DNA of 64,000 nucleotides from Paraburkholderia sprentiae WSM5005 (GTDB taxonomy: Bacteria; Pseudomonadota; Gammaproteobacteria; Burkholderiales; Burkholderiaceae), in assembly GCF_001865575.2 (NCBI RefSeq), contig NZ_CP017561.2, forward strand, positions 1,984,001 to 2,048,000. The letters run 5' to 3'. This document shows, piece by piece, positions 8,748 through 19,566 of the stretch (positions are counted from its first letter, which is position 1; each line of letters opens with the position of its first letter). The notes beneath the pieces are model-generated. The model was not told the DNA's origin, ran no database searches, and worked only from the letters and a program-made list of their open reading frames with translations. A program made the translations under genes and the position numbers.

Positions 8748-9728
8748 TCACGGCCCAGCACCGGAGGCGGTGCGAAGCGCCGAAATCCGTTTCTCGCGTT
8801 GCCTGCGGCCATATTCGCGCGGCGAACAGTTCATCACCCGCTTGAAAGCCGTACTGAAGGACTTTTCGGACTCGTAGCCGAGGGCCGATCCGATCTCGGC
8901 AAGTGACTGTCTCGAGGAGGTCAGGCGGTCCGCCGCCTGTAACATGCGCCAGCGCGTCAGATACTCGATCGGCGAAACGCCGACCGTCTGTTTGAATGTC
9001 ACCGCAAAGGCAGTGCGAGACATCGCCGCCAGGCTGGCGAGCGTCTGGAGAGTCCACCGCTCTCCCGGTGCTCCGTGCATGGCTGCAATTGCCGCGCCTA
9101 GCCGCTTGTCCGCGAGCGCGAAGAGCCAACCGGCGTCCTCGCTCGTCCGGTCAGAAAGATAAAGCCGCAGTGCCTGCACCAGCACGATCGTCGCCAATTG
9201 CTGCGCGACGATGAAATCGCCCGGCTGGCCCTCCAAAAGTTCTTGCCGCATACGCTCGACGCACCAGCGCAAGGTCGCGCTGTTCGGCTGCTCGCGAATG
9301 TGGAGAAGCGGCGGGAGCACATTGAGCAGCATCCCGGCCTGTCCTTCCGAGAGCGTGAAATAACCGCCGATGCTCAAATAATCGCCACCACCGTTATAGG
9401 TCAGGATCCGGCCATTAGGCTGTGGCGGCAAAACCCGGCTCACATGGACCGGCTCCAGCGACAGGTCACTGGCAATGCGAAATGGTCGGCCGCGCGGCAG
9501 TAGGAAACATTCGCCGGCATTGACTTGTATCGGCGCTTCGCCCTCGACCGACAGCCAGCAGGATCCGGTCACGACAGCATGGAACTTGATGCCTTCATGC
9601 GGCCCGAAGCTGATCGCCCAATCGCCGCCCGCATCGAAGCCCCCCGACACGTAGCTGCGCAGCTTCAAAAGAGCGAGCACGTCGGAGAGCGGATCCATCT
9701 GCGCCAATCCTGAACGATTGAAAACCAT
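8748..9728 (-). CDS. AraC family transcriptional regulator (cupin_6 N-terminus)
   Basis: 326 residues. The N-terminal cupin-type domain starts at MDPLSDVLALLKLRSYVSGGFDAGG with the HAVVTGSCWL and GECFLLPRGRPF strands. The C-terminal DNA-binding domain has two HTH motifs (WTLQTLASLAAMSRTAFAVTFK and SLAEIGSALGYESEKSFSTAFKRV). A second ATG at 9698 (MDPLSDV) may be the true start; 30 bases decide between them. Transcribed divergently from the epimerase at 9805 with a 76-bp gap, so it probably controls that gene. Confidence 0.9.
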   Translation of the reverse strand: MVFNRSGLAQMDPLSDVLALLKLRSYVSGGFDAGGDWAISFGPHEGIKFHAVVTGSCWLSVEGEAPIQVNAGECFLLPRGRPFRIASDLSLEPVHVSRVLPPQPNGRILTYNGGGDYLSIGGYFTLSEGQAGMLLNVLPPLLHIREQPNSATLRWCVERMRQELLEGQPGDFIVAQQLATIVLVQALRLYLSDRTSEDAGWLFALADKRLGAAIAAMHGAPGERWTLQTLASLAAMSRTAFAVTFKQTVGVSPIEYLTRWRMLQAADRLTSSRQSLAEIGSALGYESEKSFSTAFKRVMNCSPREYGRRQREKRISALRTASGAGP

Positions 9729-9733
9729 ATCCG

Positions 9734-9775
9734 AACTCTATGGCATGGATCGTTCCGGATCAACCGTCTAGAGTT
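9734..9775. promoter_or_regulatory. Inverted repeat in AraC/epimerase divergent promoter
   Basis: AACTCTA (9734-9740) and TAGAGTT (9769-9775) within the 76-bp divergent gap. Candidate operator for the AraC regulator; weak evidence. Confidence 0.3.
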
Positions 9776-9804
9776 GGAGGCAATGTCGAACAAGGAGAAA
9801 CGTC

Positions 9805-10695
9805 ATGCGCATATTCATAACCGGTGCGACGGGGTGGGTCGGCTCCGCCGTGGTGGAGGATCTCATCGCAGAGGGTCACCAGGTTGCGGGACTTGCCCGG
9901 TCCGCTGCCAGTGCGGAAAAGCTTGCCGCCAAGGGGGCGCAGGTGGTGCGCGGCTCGATCGAGGATGTCGAGGTGCTGCGGAGCGCCGCGGCGCATGCCG
10001 ATGCGGTGATCCACGCCGCCTTCAATCATGACTGGTCGCACTTCGCCGAGAACTGCGCGGCCGACAAGCGCGCCATCGAGGTGTTGGGCGCGGAACTCGA
10101 AGGATCCGAGCGACCCCTTATCGTTACATCCGGCGTCGCTCTGCTCGCGCCCGGACGTCTCGCCACCGAAGCCGATGCGGCGCCGCCCGTGACGGAGAGC
10201 TTCCCGCGTGCCTCTGAAGCGGTCGTCGAAGCGCTGCGCAATCGCGGAGTTCGCGCGACCACCGTGCGCCTTGCTCCCACGGTGCACGGCGTCGGCGATC
10301 ATGGGTTCGTGCCGCGTCTCGCCGGCATCGCCCGGGACAAGGGCGTGTCGGCCCATATCGGCGATGGCCGGAACCGCTGGCCGGCGGTGCATCGGCTCGA
10401 CGCCGCGAGGGTCTTCCGCCTCGCACTGGATCACGCCGCCGAAGGACCGTTTCATGCCGTCGCCGAACAGGGTGTGGCGCTGAAGGACATCGCCGAAGCG
10501 ATCTCACGTCGCTTCGATCTGCCGCTGGTTTCGATATCCACCGAGCAAGCGGGTGGGCATTTCGGGTGGTTCGCGCCGTTCGCAGGCCTCGATGCGCCGA
10601 CCTGCAGCGAGCGCACGCGCGCGATCCTGGATTGGACGCCGAAGCAGTCCGGGCTGCTCGAGGATCTCGCGCGCCCGGACTATTTCGGCTCCTGA
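9805..10695 (+). CDS. NAD(P)-dependent epimerase/dehydratase-type oxidoreductase (extended SDR)
   Basis: 296 residues, Rossmann fold with the N-terminal nucleotide motif TGATGWVG (residues 6-13). It is an atypical extended SDR: no clear YxxxK pair follows SGVALLAPG, resembling SDR_a5-like or NmrA-like proteins. The ATG at 9805 has a strong AAGGAG eight bases upstream. Substrate unknown. Paired divergently with an AraC regulator and followed by the 5' fragment of a second gene of the same kind. Confidence 0.85.
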   Translation: MRIFITGATGWVGSAVVEDLIAEGHQVAGLARSAASAEKLAAKGAQVVRGSIEDVEVLRSAAAHADAVIHAAFNHDWSHFAENCAADKRAIEVLGAELEGSERPLIVTSGVALLAPGRLATEADAAPPVTESFPRASEAVVEALRNRGVRATTVRLAPTVHGVGDHGFVPRLAGIARDKGVSAHIGDGRNRWPAVHRLDAARVFRLALDHAAEGPFHAVAEQGVALKDIAEAISRRFDLPLVSISTEQAGGHFGWFAPFAGLDAPTCSERTRAILDWTPKQSGLLEDLARPDYFGS

Positions 10696-11084
10696 GCTGT
10701 CGGGCGAACTCACCAATCGAGACCGGAATGAAGACGGCATGCGAGTTTTCGTCACAGGCGCCACAGGGTTCATTGGATCGGCCGTCGTCCGCGAACTCAT
10801 CGAATCCGGGCACGAGGTCACCGGGCTTTTCCGCTCGGCGGACGCGGCCGCTAGCCTTGAAGCAGCATCGCCTGGAAAACAGCGAGGACACCGAACGGGT
10901 TCTATTCGAGGAGTTCTGTTCGAGATGATGCCGATCGGTCAGCCGACATCGGCCGCCCATGCTTCGGCGTCGGCGCCGGCCGGGATACGCATTGGGGATG
11001 ACGGATCGGTCGCCGCGCGCCACCCAGCTTCGGCGACGTTCTGCGCACGGGTGATCGGGGAAGACGTATCTCCGAACGGACGGA
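10696..11084. other. Interval between epimerase and rhlE holding a truncated gene
   Basis: 389 bp. The first part carries the truncated SDR at 10739-10867; after that the frame stays open to 11188 but loses all resemblance to SDR proteins. The rest shows no gene I recognise. It marks the junction before the lower-GC rhlE gene. Confidence 0.45.
10739..10867 (+). pseudogene. 5' fragment of a second NAD-dependent epimerase gene
   Basis: ATG at 10739 starts [20 protein letters not shown] and continues through [22 protein letters not shown], which aligns residue for residue with the first 43 residues of the upstream epimerase ([13 protein letters not shown]...). Homology stops near 10867, although the frame stays open. 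Only the nucleotide-binding strand-helix-strand remains, so it is a remnant of a second, diverged gene of the family. Confidence 0.75.
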
Positions 11085-12530
11085 TCAGGGTCGACGTTTG
11101 TCGCGGCCACCAGCGGGTTTGCCAGCCGGCTTGCGCGAACCCGCAACTGGCTTGCTGGCGGGTTTGCTGTGCGGCTTGTGCACGCTGAACGGATTACCGC
11201 TTGACAAGCTTGTGCCTTTACCCACGGCCCCAGCGCGCTGCGCCGCAGGCTTGCGTTTGTTTTCACCGCTTTGCGGGCGCGGTTTTTTGCTGGGCCCCTG
11301 CATGGCGCCCGGCGCAAGTTGCGGCACTTTGGGCTTCTTAGGCTTCTTGGGTTTCTTGATGAGCTGGCCCGTCGCGCTAGTTTGCGGCACGCGGTGTTCG
11401 GCTTCGAAACCCGGCTCTTCTTCACGGGGCAGCGTTTGCCGGATCAGCGCTTCAATCGCGGCCAGTTGCGGCGCTTCATCGGCACACACGAGGGACACCG
11501 CCACGCCGCTGGCGCCCGCGCGACCGGTCCGGCCAATACGGTGCACATAGTCTTGCGGCACGATCGGCAGATCAACGTTGATCACCAGCGGCAGGTCGTC
11601 GATATCCAGCCCGCGCGCAGCTACATCGGTGGCTACCAGCATACGTACTTCGCCCGTCTTGAAGCGCTCCAGCGCACGCAGGCGCGCGGGTTGCGGTTTG
11701 TCGCCGTGGATGGTGTCGACCGCATAGCCCGCTTCATCCAGCATGGCCGCCAGGTAATCCACGCCGTTGCGGGTTTTGACGAACACCAGCGCGTGCTCCC
11801 AGTTATTCTCAGCCACAAGGTGCATGAAGAGCTCGGGCTTGTTCCTTTTATCTACCGGCACCACCCACTGCTTGATCTTGCTGGCCGTGGCATTCGGCGG
11901 GCTGACGCTAATATTGACTGGGCCGCGCAGAATGCTCGCCGCCATGGCGCGGATATCGTCGGTAAAGGTGGCAGAGAACAACAGGGTCTGCCGCTGAGCG
12001 GGCAAGGCGGCAAAGACAGCGTTGAGTTCGCGTTCAAAGCCCAGATCCAGCATGCGATCGGCTTCATCCAGTACCAGCGTTTGTACTTGATCAAACTGCA
12101 CTGCGTTCTGGCGATTCAGATCTAGCAAACGGCCCGGCGTGGCAACGAGCACATCGACGCCTTTGCGCAACTTCATCATCTGCGGGTTGATAGCCACACC
12201 GCCGTAGGCGGCCAGAAATCGTAAGTCGAGGCCTCTGCCGTAATCGATAAAGCTTTGCAGCACTTGCTCAGCCAGCTCACGCGTGGGCACCAACACCAGA
12301 ATACGCGCGCGGTTGCTGGACACCGCCGGGCCGTGTTGCACTAGCCGTTGCAACAACGGCAGCGCAAAACCCGCCGTTTTGCCGGTGCCGGTCTGTGCCC
12401 CAGCCATGACGTCCTTGCCACTGAGCACTGCAGGAATCGCTTTGGCCTGCACCGGTGTAGGTATCTGGTAATTGAGGTCCTGCAGATTACGCAGCAACGG
12501 ATCGATCAGGCCAAGCGAGGCAAAAGACAT
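11085..12530 (-). CDS. rhlE: DEAD-box ATP-dependent RNA helicase RhlE
   Basis: 481 residues. Motifs in order: Q motif (YQIPTPVQ, about 21-28), Walker A AQTGTGKT (45-52), [12 protein letters not shown] (155-158), SAT (186-188), HGDKPQ, and [10 protein letters not shown] (330-339). The tail is lysine-, serine- and proline-rich ([10 protein letters not shown]), an RNA-binding extension typical of RhlE. The ATG at 12530 (MSFASLGL) fits the family; an in-frame ATG at 12593 adds 21 residues without homology. G+C is lower than in neighbouring genes: stretches 11821-11880 and 12061-12120 count about 52% and 48% by hand. Likely role: rRNA maturation and mRNA decay. Confidence 0.93.
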   Translation of the reverse strand: MSFASLGLIDPLLRNLQDLNYQIPTPVQAKAIPAVLSGKDVMAGAQTGTGKTAGFALPLLQRLVQHGPAVSSNRARILVLVPTRELAEQVLQSFIDYGRGLDLRFLAAYGGVAINPQMMKLRKGVDVLVATPGRLLDLNRQNAVQFDQVQTLVLDEADRMLDLGFERELNAVFAALPAQRQTLLFSATFTDDIRAMAASILRGPVNISVSPPNATASKIKQWVVPVDKRNKPELFMHLVAENNWEHALVFVKTRNGVDYLAAMLDEAGYAVDTIHGDKPQPARLRALERFKTGEVRMLVATDVAARGLDIDDLPLVINVDLPIVPQDYVHRIGRTGRAGASGVAVSLVCADEAPQLAAIEALIRQTLPREEEPGFEAEHRVPQTSATGQLIKKPKKPKKPKVPQLAPGAMQGPSKKPRPQSGENKRKPAAQRAGAVGKGTSLSSGNPFSVHKPHSKPASKPVAGSRKPAGKPAGGRDKRRP

Positions 12531-12749
12531 GGATGTATTCCGGGCTAAAACCGCAATTCTTTCTTTAAACGTTATGGCTTCAACCCCCGACATCCCACCG
12601 GGCTGCGGAGCACCACTACAATCCGGGTCTGCGCAGCCATCCGAAAGGAATCAAGCCTCTACCACACCGATTAGAGGTGCCGTGAACGCCGCCGACGGTA
12701 TTAAGCAGCTCGACATAGGCTGCCCGCGTATACCGTCAGCGATACTCCC

Positions 12750-14333
12750 TCATTCCCACTCGATCGTCGCAGGCGGTTTCCCCGAGATGTCATAGACGAC
12801 CCGGTTGATCCCGCGCACTTCGTTGATGATCCGGTTCGACACATGCCCGAGGAGTTCATGCGGCAGATGCGCCCAATGCGCGGTCATGAAGTCGAGCGTC
12901 TGCACCGCGCGCAGCGCGACGACGTACTCGTAGGTGCGCCCGTCGCCCATCACGCCGACGCTCTTCACCGGCAGGAACACCGCGAACGCCTGGCTCGTCA
13001 GGTCGTACCACGACTTGCCGGTTTCGTTGTCGATCGTGTCGCGCAGCGTCTCGATAAAAATCGCGTCCGCGCGGCGCAGCAGGTCGGCGAAATCGCGCTT
13101 CACTTCGCCGAGGATCCGCACGCCCAGACCCGGACCCGGGAACGGATGGCGATACACCATCGAGTGCGGCAGACCGAGCTTCACGCCAAGCTCGCGCACT
13201 TCGTCCTTGAACAGCTCGCGCAGCGGCTCGAGCAGCTTCAGGTTCAGCGTCTCCGGCAGACCACCCACGTTGTGATGGCTCTTGATGGTTTGCGCGGCCT
13301 TCTTGCCCTTGCCCGCCGATTCGATCACGTCCGGATAGATCGTGCCTTGCGCAAGCCACTTCGCGTCGGTCAGCTTGCCGGCTTCCGCCTGAAACACCTC
13401 GACGAACTCCGCGCCGATGATCTTGCGCTTCGCTTCCGGATCGGTCACGCCAGCGAGCTTGCCGAGGAAGGCGTCACTCGCGTCGACGTGAATCACCTTC
13501 ACGCCCAGGTGATCGGCGAACAGCGTCATCACCTGCTCGGCTTCGTTCAGGCGCAGCAAGCCGTGATCGACGAACACGCAGGTCAGCTGATCGCCGATCG
13601 CGCGATGCAGCAGCGCCGCCGCCACCGATGAATCCACGCCGCCCGACAGGCCCAGAATGACGTGCTCGTTACCGACCTGCTCGCGAATCTTCGCGACCGC
13701 TTCGTCGATGTAGTGGCCCATTTCCCAATCGGCCTTCGCGCCGCAGATCTGCAGCACGAAGCGCTCGAGCATCGCGCGGCCCTGCACCGTGTGCGTGACT
13801 TCCGGATGCCATTGCAGGCCGTAGAAGCGGCGCTGTTCGTCGGCCATGGCGGCGATCGGGCACGATTCGGTCGATGCCATCAGCGCGAAACCCGGCGGCA
13901 TTTCCAGCACCTTGTCTCCGTGGCTCATCCACACCTTCAGCATGCCGTGGCCTTCGGACGTGGTGAAGTCGCTGATGCCTTCGAGCAGGCTCGTATGGTT
14001 GCGCGCGCGCACTTCGGCGTAGCCGAATTCGCGCAGATGACCGATGTCGACCTTGCCGCCGAGCTGCTGCGCCATCGCCTGCATGCCGTAGCAGATGCCG
14101 AGCACCGGCACGCCGAGTTCGAACACGGCTTGCGGCACGCGCGGCGTGTCTTCCTCGGTGACCGAACTCGGGCCGCCCGACAGAATCACGCCCTTTGGCG
14201 CAAAGTCGCGGATGAACGACGCGTCGACGTCATACGGATGAATTTCCGAATACACGTTGGCTTCGCGAACGCGACGGGCAATCAGTTGGGTGACTTGCGA
14301 ACCGAAGTCGAGAATCAGGATCTTGTCATGCAT
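12750..14333 (-). CDS. guaA: GMP synthase (glutamine-hydrolysing)
   Basis: Converts XMP to GMP. 527 residues, full length. N-terminal class I glutamine amidotransferase with Cys81 (GICYGMQ), His176 and Glu178 (WHPEVTH); ATP pyrophosphatase P-loop SGGVDSS at 230-236; C-terminal dimerisation domain ending ATIEWE. The gene lies downstream of guaB on the same strand, with one membrane protein gene between them. The 3' end of guaA is a known integration site for genomic islands in several bacteria, and the accessory-looking region here begins right after it. Confidence 0.98.
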   Translation of the reverse strand: MHDKILILDFGSQVTQLIARRVREANVYSEIHPYDVDASFIRDFAPKGVILSGGPSSVTEEDTPRVPQAVFELGVPVLGICYGMQAMAQQLGGKVDIGHLREFGYAEVRARNHTSLLEGISDFTTSEGHGMLKVWMSHGDKVLEMPPGFALMASTESCPIAAMADEQRRFYGLQWHPEVTHTVQGRAMLERFVLQICGAKADWEMGHYIDEAVAKIREQVGNEHVILGLSGGVDSSVAAALLHRAIGDQLTCVFVDHGLLRLNEAEQVMTLFADHLGVKVIHVDASDAFLGKLAGVTDPEAKRKIIGAEFVEVFQAEAGKLTDAKWLAQGTIYPDVIESAGKGKKAAQTIKSHHNVGGLPETLNLKLLEPLRELFKDEVRELGVKLGLPHSMVYRHPFPGPGLGVRILGEVKRDFADLLRRADAIFIETLRDTIDNETGKSWYDLTSQAFAVFLPVKSVGVMGDGRTYEYVVALRAVQTLDFMTAHWAHLPHELLGHVSNRIINEVRGINRVVYDISGKPPATIEWE

Positions 14334-14543
14334 GGCTGCGGACGGAATCAGAAGAGAGCGGATACGGAATGCCGCGCACGAGGCGCAGCGTCGAATTCAA
14401 AGCGGTCCACGCGGCGATAGCCGCGGCGCGGACACCAAACCTCAGGATGAAGCACAGGGGCGCGGCCAACTGCGGAGCTTGCCGCCGGCGATGCGCGCGA
14501 ACCAAACCCGGCAGCTTTGACAAACGGCCTGGCGCGCGCCGCG

Positions 14544-15287
14544 TCAGCCATGAAACGGCGGGCGGGGTGCGCCGGGCACGTCGTTACTGGGGTCGCGCGT
14601 GGCGCGTTCGGACTCGCTCAGGCCCGGCTCGCTCGCGGCCGGATGAAGCGGCGCGGTGCCGGCAACGGAAGACGCGGCAGCCGGATCGACCGGCCGCGTG
14701 GCCGGCATGACGGGCTCTGGCACCGGCTCGGCGTGATACACCGGAAAGCCCGCTGTGACACGTGGCTCGCGCGCGTTGTCGCGTTCGAGCTCACGCTGCC
14801 GTGCGGCATCCTTTTCGGCTTCTTTCGCGGCCCGCTTTTCGGCCCGACTGTCGGCCTTGCTCGACGAGGACGTGACCACGATCCCCTTCTCGCGCCGCCG
14901 CACCGCACCCGACAGTCGTACGCCGCCGAGACCGATCACCACCAGCACGACACCGGCCAGCACCGCCACCATCTGCCCGAAGCCGGTCAGCGACGGCGCA
15001 TGCAGCCCCAGCAGCCAGACCAGCATCAGCACGCCGACCAGCCAGTGCACATGACCGACGACCTTCGCGACCGTCGAAGTCATCGCTCCGTCGAACGACG
15101 CATGCGCCGCGAGCCAGGCGAGCCCGATCAGCGCGACGCCGAACGCCTGGCCGACCAGCATCGGCTCCGTCGGCACCAGTTGCAACGCGTCGTAAAGCGA
15201 AGTCCATGGCGTCAGCACGAACAGCAGGCCGAACGCCAGCAGCAACAACGCATCGAGGATCAGTGCAACGCGCAGCAGTGGCTTCAT
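14544..15287 (-). CDS. Hypothetical membrane protein between guaB and guaA
   Basis: 247 residues, not recognised. About four hydrophobic segments (roughly 7-27, 47-62, 78-96, 105-122) are followed by a cytosol-like, charged C-terminal half starting at RRREKGIVV, with a Lys/Ala/Glu-rich helix (AEKRAAKEAEKDAARQREL) and a Pro/Ala-rich tail. Its ATG lies 6 bp after the guaB stop codon, so it is almost surely co-transcribed with guaB. The position suggests a link to purine metabolism, but nothing in the sequence shows one. Confidence 0.8.
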   Translation of the reverse strand: MKPLLRVALILDALLLLAFGLLFVLTPWTSLYDALQLVPTEPMLVGQAFGVALIGLAWLAAHASFDGAMTSTVAKVVGHVHWLVGVLMLVWLLGLHAPSLTGFGQMVAVLAGVVLVVIGLGGVRLSGAVRRREKGIVVTSSSSKADSRAEKRAAKEAEKDAARQRELERDNAREPRVTAGFPVYHAEPVPEPVMPATRPVDPAAASSVAGTAPLHPAASEPGLSESERATRDPSNDVPGAPRPPFHG

Positions 15288-15293
15288 GGGCGT

Positions 15294-17071
<1,778 letters not shown>

Positions 17072-18073
17072 ATGCAGCGAGGTGTCGTATATGGGGTCAT
17101 GGCCGGAGCCTTGTGGGGCATGGTATTTCTGGTGCCGCGGGTGCTGCCCGAGTTCTCCCCGCTGTTGCTCGTCGCCGGCCGCTATTCGATGTACGGCGTC
17201 GTCTCGCTCGCCGCGGCGCTACCGATCGCGGGCTCGCTCGCCAAACGGTTGTCCCGCGAGGATCTGATCGCACTCGTGAAGCTCGCGCTCGGCGGCAATA
17301 TCGTCTATTACCTGTTGCTGACGGCCGCCGTGCATCTGATCGGGATCGCGCCGGCCTCGCTGATCGTCGGCGTGCTGCCGGTCACGGTGACGCTGGTCGG
17401 CCGGCGCGATCACGGCGCGGTGCCGCTCGCGCGCCTCGCGTGGCCGCTCGCGACGGTGATGGCGGGCATCGTCTGCATCAATATCGACGTGTTGACGGTG
17501 GCCGGCGCGACGCCGGTCGGCATCGCGACGCGCCTGCTCGGCGTGGCTTGCGCGGTGGGCGCGCTGATCTGCTGGACCTGGTTCGCGGTCGAGAACGCCC
17601 GCTACCTGCAGCGTCAGACGCATTTCAACGGCAACGAGTGGTCGGTGCTGTGGGGCGTCGTGACGGGCGCGCTAGGCGGCGCGCTGTGGCTCGTGGTCGC
17701 GATGCTGCCGTCGGGCGGCCAGCCAGGCGAGCTAGCCGACGCGCGTTGGCACACGTTCTGGCTGCTCAACCTGGTGCTCGCGATCGGCGCGTCGTGGCTC
17801 GGTAACGGCCTGTGGAATGCCGCGGCAAAACGGCTGCCGCTGACGCTGTCCGGTCAGATGATCGTGTTCGAGACGCTATTCGCGCTGCTTTACGCATTCA
17901 TTTACGACGAGCGCCTGCCGCGCCCGCTCGAACTCGCCGCGATCCTGCTTCTGGTCGCGGGGGTCTGGTGGTCGGTGCGCCGGCATTCGGACGACGATTC
18001 GTCCGGTGCGGCGCGCGTCGAGGGCATGGAGGATAAGGCGCAGACGTCGGCGCCTCGATGTGACCTGATGTGA
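17072..18073 (+). CDS. DMT superfamily (EamA) exporter
   Basis: 333 residues with about ten hydrophobic segments, the EamA-type drug/metabolite exporter fold. The N-terminal GVVYGVMAGALWGMVFLVPRVLPEFSP matches the repeat start, and the second EamA half ends with LYAFIYDERLPRPLELAAILLLVAGVWW. A hydrophilic tail follows. The ATG at 17072 is preceded by CAGGGGCAGTCG. Substrate unknown. It is convergent with rnfH. Confidence 0.88.
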   Translation: MQRGVVYGVMAGALWGMVFLVPRVLPEFSPLLLVAGRYSMYGVVSLAAALPIAGSLAKRLSREDLIALVKLALGGNIVYYLLLTAAVHLIGIAPASLIVGVLPVTVTLVGRRDHGAVPLARLAWPLATVMAGIVCINIDVLTVAGATPVGIATRLLGVACAVGALICWTWFAVENARYLQRQTHFNGNEWSVLWGVVTGALGGALWLVVAMLPSGGQPGELADARWHTFWLLNLVLAIGASWLGNGLWNAAAKRLPLTLSGQMIVFETLFALLYAFIYDERLPRPLELAAILLLVAGVWWSVRRHSDDDSSGAARVEGMEDKAQTSAPRCDLM

Positions 18074-18129
18074 CGCGATCGGAAACCGGCGGCGTGCGCA
18101 GGGCGAACCGCCACCGCAATCCCCGCCGC

Positions 18130-18462
18130 CTACCGCGAGTCCTTGTTGAGCCAGCGCCGCCCCTCGATCGACCCCGCCTTGCGGGTCTTTTCGACGCGGC
18201 GTTGGCGCGACACTTTCGGATCCACCAGCAGCGGCCGGTAAATCTCGACGCGATCATGGTCGGCCAGCACCGTATCGAGCGGCTTGAGCTTGCCGAACAC
18301 CCCCACTTTCTGCGTGTTCAGATCGATCGACGGAAAACGTCGCAGAATCCCGCTCGCGTCGATTGCCTGTTGCAGCGTCGCGCCCGCGGGCAACTCGACC
18401 GCAATCACCGCCTGCTCACCAGCGAGCGCATAGCAGACCTCAACCGTTAACCGCGCGCTCAT
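18130..18462 (-). CDS. rnfH: RnfH family ubiquitin-like protein (UPF0125)
   Basis: 110 residues of the RnfH family, beta-grasp proteins usually encoded next to ratA. The family core is clear: VEVCYALAGEQAVIAVELP, FPSIDLNTQKVGVFGK, and DRVEIYRPLLVDPK. Its ATG overlaps the ratA stop codon as ATGA, so translation is coupled. Biochemical role not established. Confidence 0.9.
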   Translation of the reverse strand: MSARLTVEVCYALAGEQAVIAVELPAGATLQQAIDASGILRRFPSIDLNTQKVGVFGKLKPLDTVLADHDRVEIYRPLLVDPKVSRQRRVEKTRKAGSIEGRRWLNKDSR

Positions 18463-18896
18463 GCCTGGCCATAGCGCTGATTGGCGCGCTTCACGAAAGA
18501 TTCGACGAAGGTATTGGCGATGTGATTGAACACCGGCCCGATGATCTTCTCGAGCAGGATGCTGGTGAACTCATAGTGCAGCGCGAATTCGATCTTGCAC
18601 GCATCGGCGCGCAACGGCGTGAACCGCCAGAAACCGGTGAACTTGCGAAACGGACCGTCGGCGAATTCCATGTCGATGCGCGTTGGGCGCTCCATCGAGT
18701 TGCGCGTGGCGAAATGCTGCTTGATGCCCTTGAAGTTGATATCGATCCTCGCCTCCATGCTGGTGTCGTCCCGGTGACGAATTTCGATGCCCCCGCACCA
18801 CGGCAGGAAGTTGGGGTAATCGTCGACGTCGGTGACGAGGTCGAACATCTGCTCCGCCGAATGGCGAATCAACACGGTTTTCTGGACATCTGCCAT
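18459..18896 (-). CDS. ratA: RatA / COQ10-like START-domain protein
   Basis: 145 residues of the START/polyketide-cyclase fold. Homologues are RatA (reported to inhibit 70S ribosome association in E. coli) and the ubiquinone-binding COQ10. Typical segments: VLIRHSAEQMFDLVTDVDDYPNFLPWC near the N-terminus and a C-terminal amphipathic helix VFNHIANTFVESFVKRA. The ATG at 18896 (MADVQKT) fits the family. It is divergent from smpB and coupled to rnfH, the usual betaproteobacterial arrangement. Confidence 0.92.
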   Translation of the reverse strand: MADVQKTVLIRHSAEQMFDLVTDVDDYPNFLPWCGGIEIRHRDDTSMEARIDINFKGIKQHFATRNSMERPTRIDMEFADGPFRKFTGFWRFTPLRADACKIEFALHYEFTSILLEKIIGPVFNHIANTFVESFVKRANQRYGQA

Positions 18897-18954
18897 AAAT
18901 TGAACAGCGCGTGGCAACGGTGGACGAGCGCCGCGGGCTTTCCTTGCCCCGCTT

Positions 18955-18963
18955 TGCTAAAAT
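18955..18963 (+). promoter_or_regulatory. Extended -10 promoter of smpB
   Basis: TGCTAAAAT, an extended -10 (TG-N-TAAAAT), 45 bp before the smpB ATG. No good -35 is visible, as expected for an extended -10 promoter. Confidence 0.5.
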
Positions 18964-19007
18964 CGTGATTTTAAACGAGTTGAGCACTTTCCATTCATGA
19001 GCATCAC

Positions 19008-19454
19008 ATGAGCATCATCGACAACAGAAAAGCCTTCTACGACTACTCGGTCGAGGAACGCTATGAGGCAGGCCTCGTGCTCGAAGGATGGGAGGTCAAG
19101 GCTTTGCGCGCGGGGCGCGGCCAGATCAAGGAAGGCTACGTGGTGATCCGCAACGGCGAGCTGTTCCTGATCGGCACCCACATCAGTCCGCTGCCCGAAG
19201 CGTCGACGCACATCCATCCCGACCCGGTGCGCACGCGCAAGTTGCTGCTGCATAGCGAGGAAATCAGCAAGCTGATCGGCAAGGTCGAGCAGCGCGGCTA
19301 CACGCTCGTGCCGCTGAATTTTCACTACAAGAACGGTCGCGTCAAATGCGAGATCGGCCTCGCGAAGGGCAAGAAGATGCACGACAAGCGCGAGACCGAG
19401 AAGAAGCGCGACTGGGAGCGCGAAAAGGCGCGTTTGATGCGCTCGCCGACCTAA
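19008..19454 (+). CDS. smpB: SsrA-binding protein SmpB
   Basis: tmRNA partner in trans-translation and ribosome rescue; 148 residues. OB-fold core with [32 protein letters not shown] and [12 protein letters not shown], and the basic C-terminal tail [24 protein letters not shown] that enters the mRNA channel. A four-codon frame starting at 18997 ends across this ATG as ATGA. A strong terminator follows. ssrA itself is not in the window. Confidence 0.97.
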   Translation: MSIIDNRKAFYDYSVEERYEAGLVLEGWEVKALRAGRGQIKEGYVVIRNGELFLIGTHISPLPEASTHIHPDPVRTRKLLLHSEEISKLIGKVEQRGYTLVPLNFHYKNGRVKCEIGLAKGKKMHDKRETEKKRDWEREKARLMRSPT

Positions 19455-19480
19455 GCGCGATTCGTTTGCGGCTCACGCAA

Positions 19481-19512
19481 AAATGGCCCGCACATCGAGG
19501 TGCGGGCCATTT
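19481..19512. terminator. Bidirectional terminator between smpB and the stomatin gene
   Basis: AAATGGCCCGCAC (19481-19493), a 6-nt loop, and GTGCGGGCCATTT (19500-19512): a perfect 13-bp stem ending in A/T on both sides, between the convergent genes smpB and the SPFH gene. Confidence 0.85.
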
Positions 19513-19566
19513 GCTTTTGCGTCACGCGTTCATTGCGCATTCATGGCGCGCTCATGGCTCGATTCG

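Noticed and set aside
10124..11425. A 433-codon minus-strand frame across the epimerase, remnant and rhlE end
   Set aside because: It spans the antisense of the epimerase and an out-of-frame part of rhlE; no domain.
12750..12790. Possible att site at the guaA 3' end
   Set aside because: No second copy of this sequence was noticed in the tadA-guaA interval, and there is no integrase, so no att pair is annotated.
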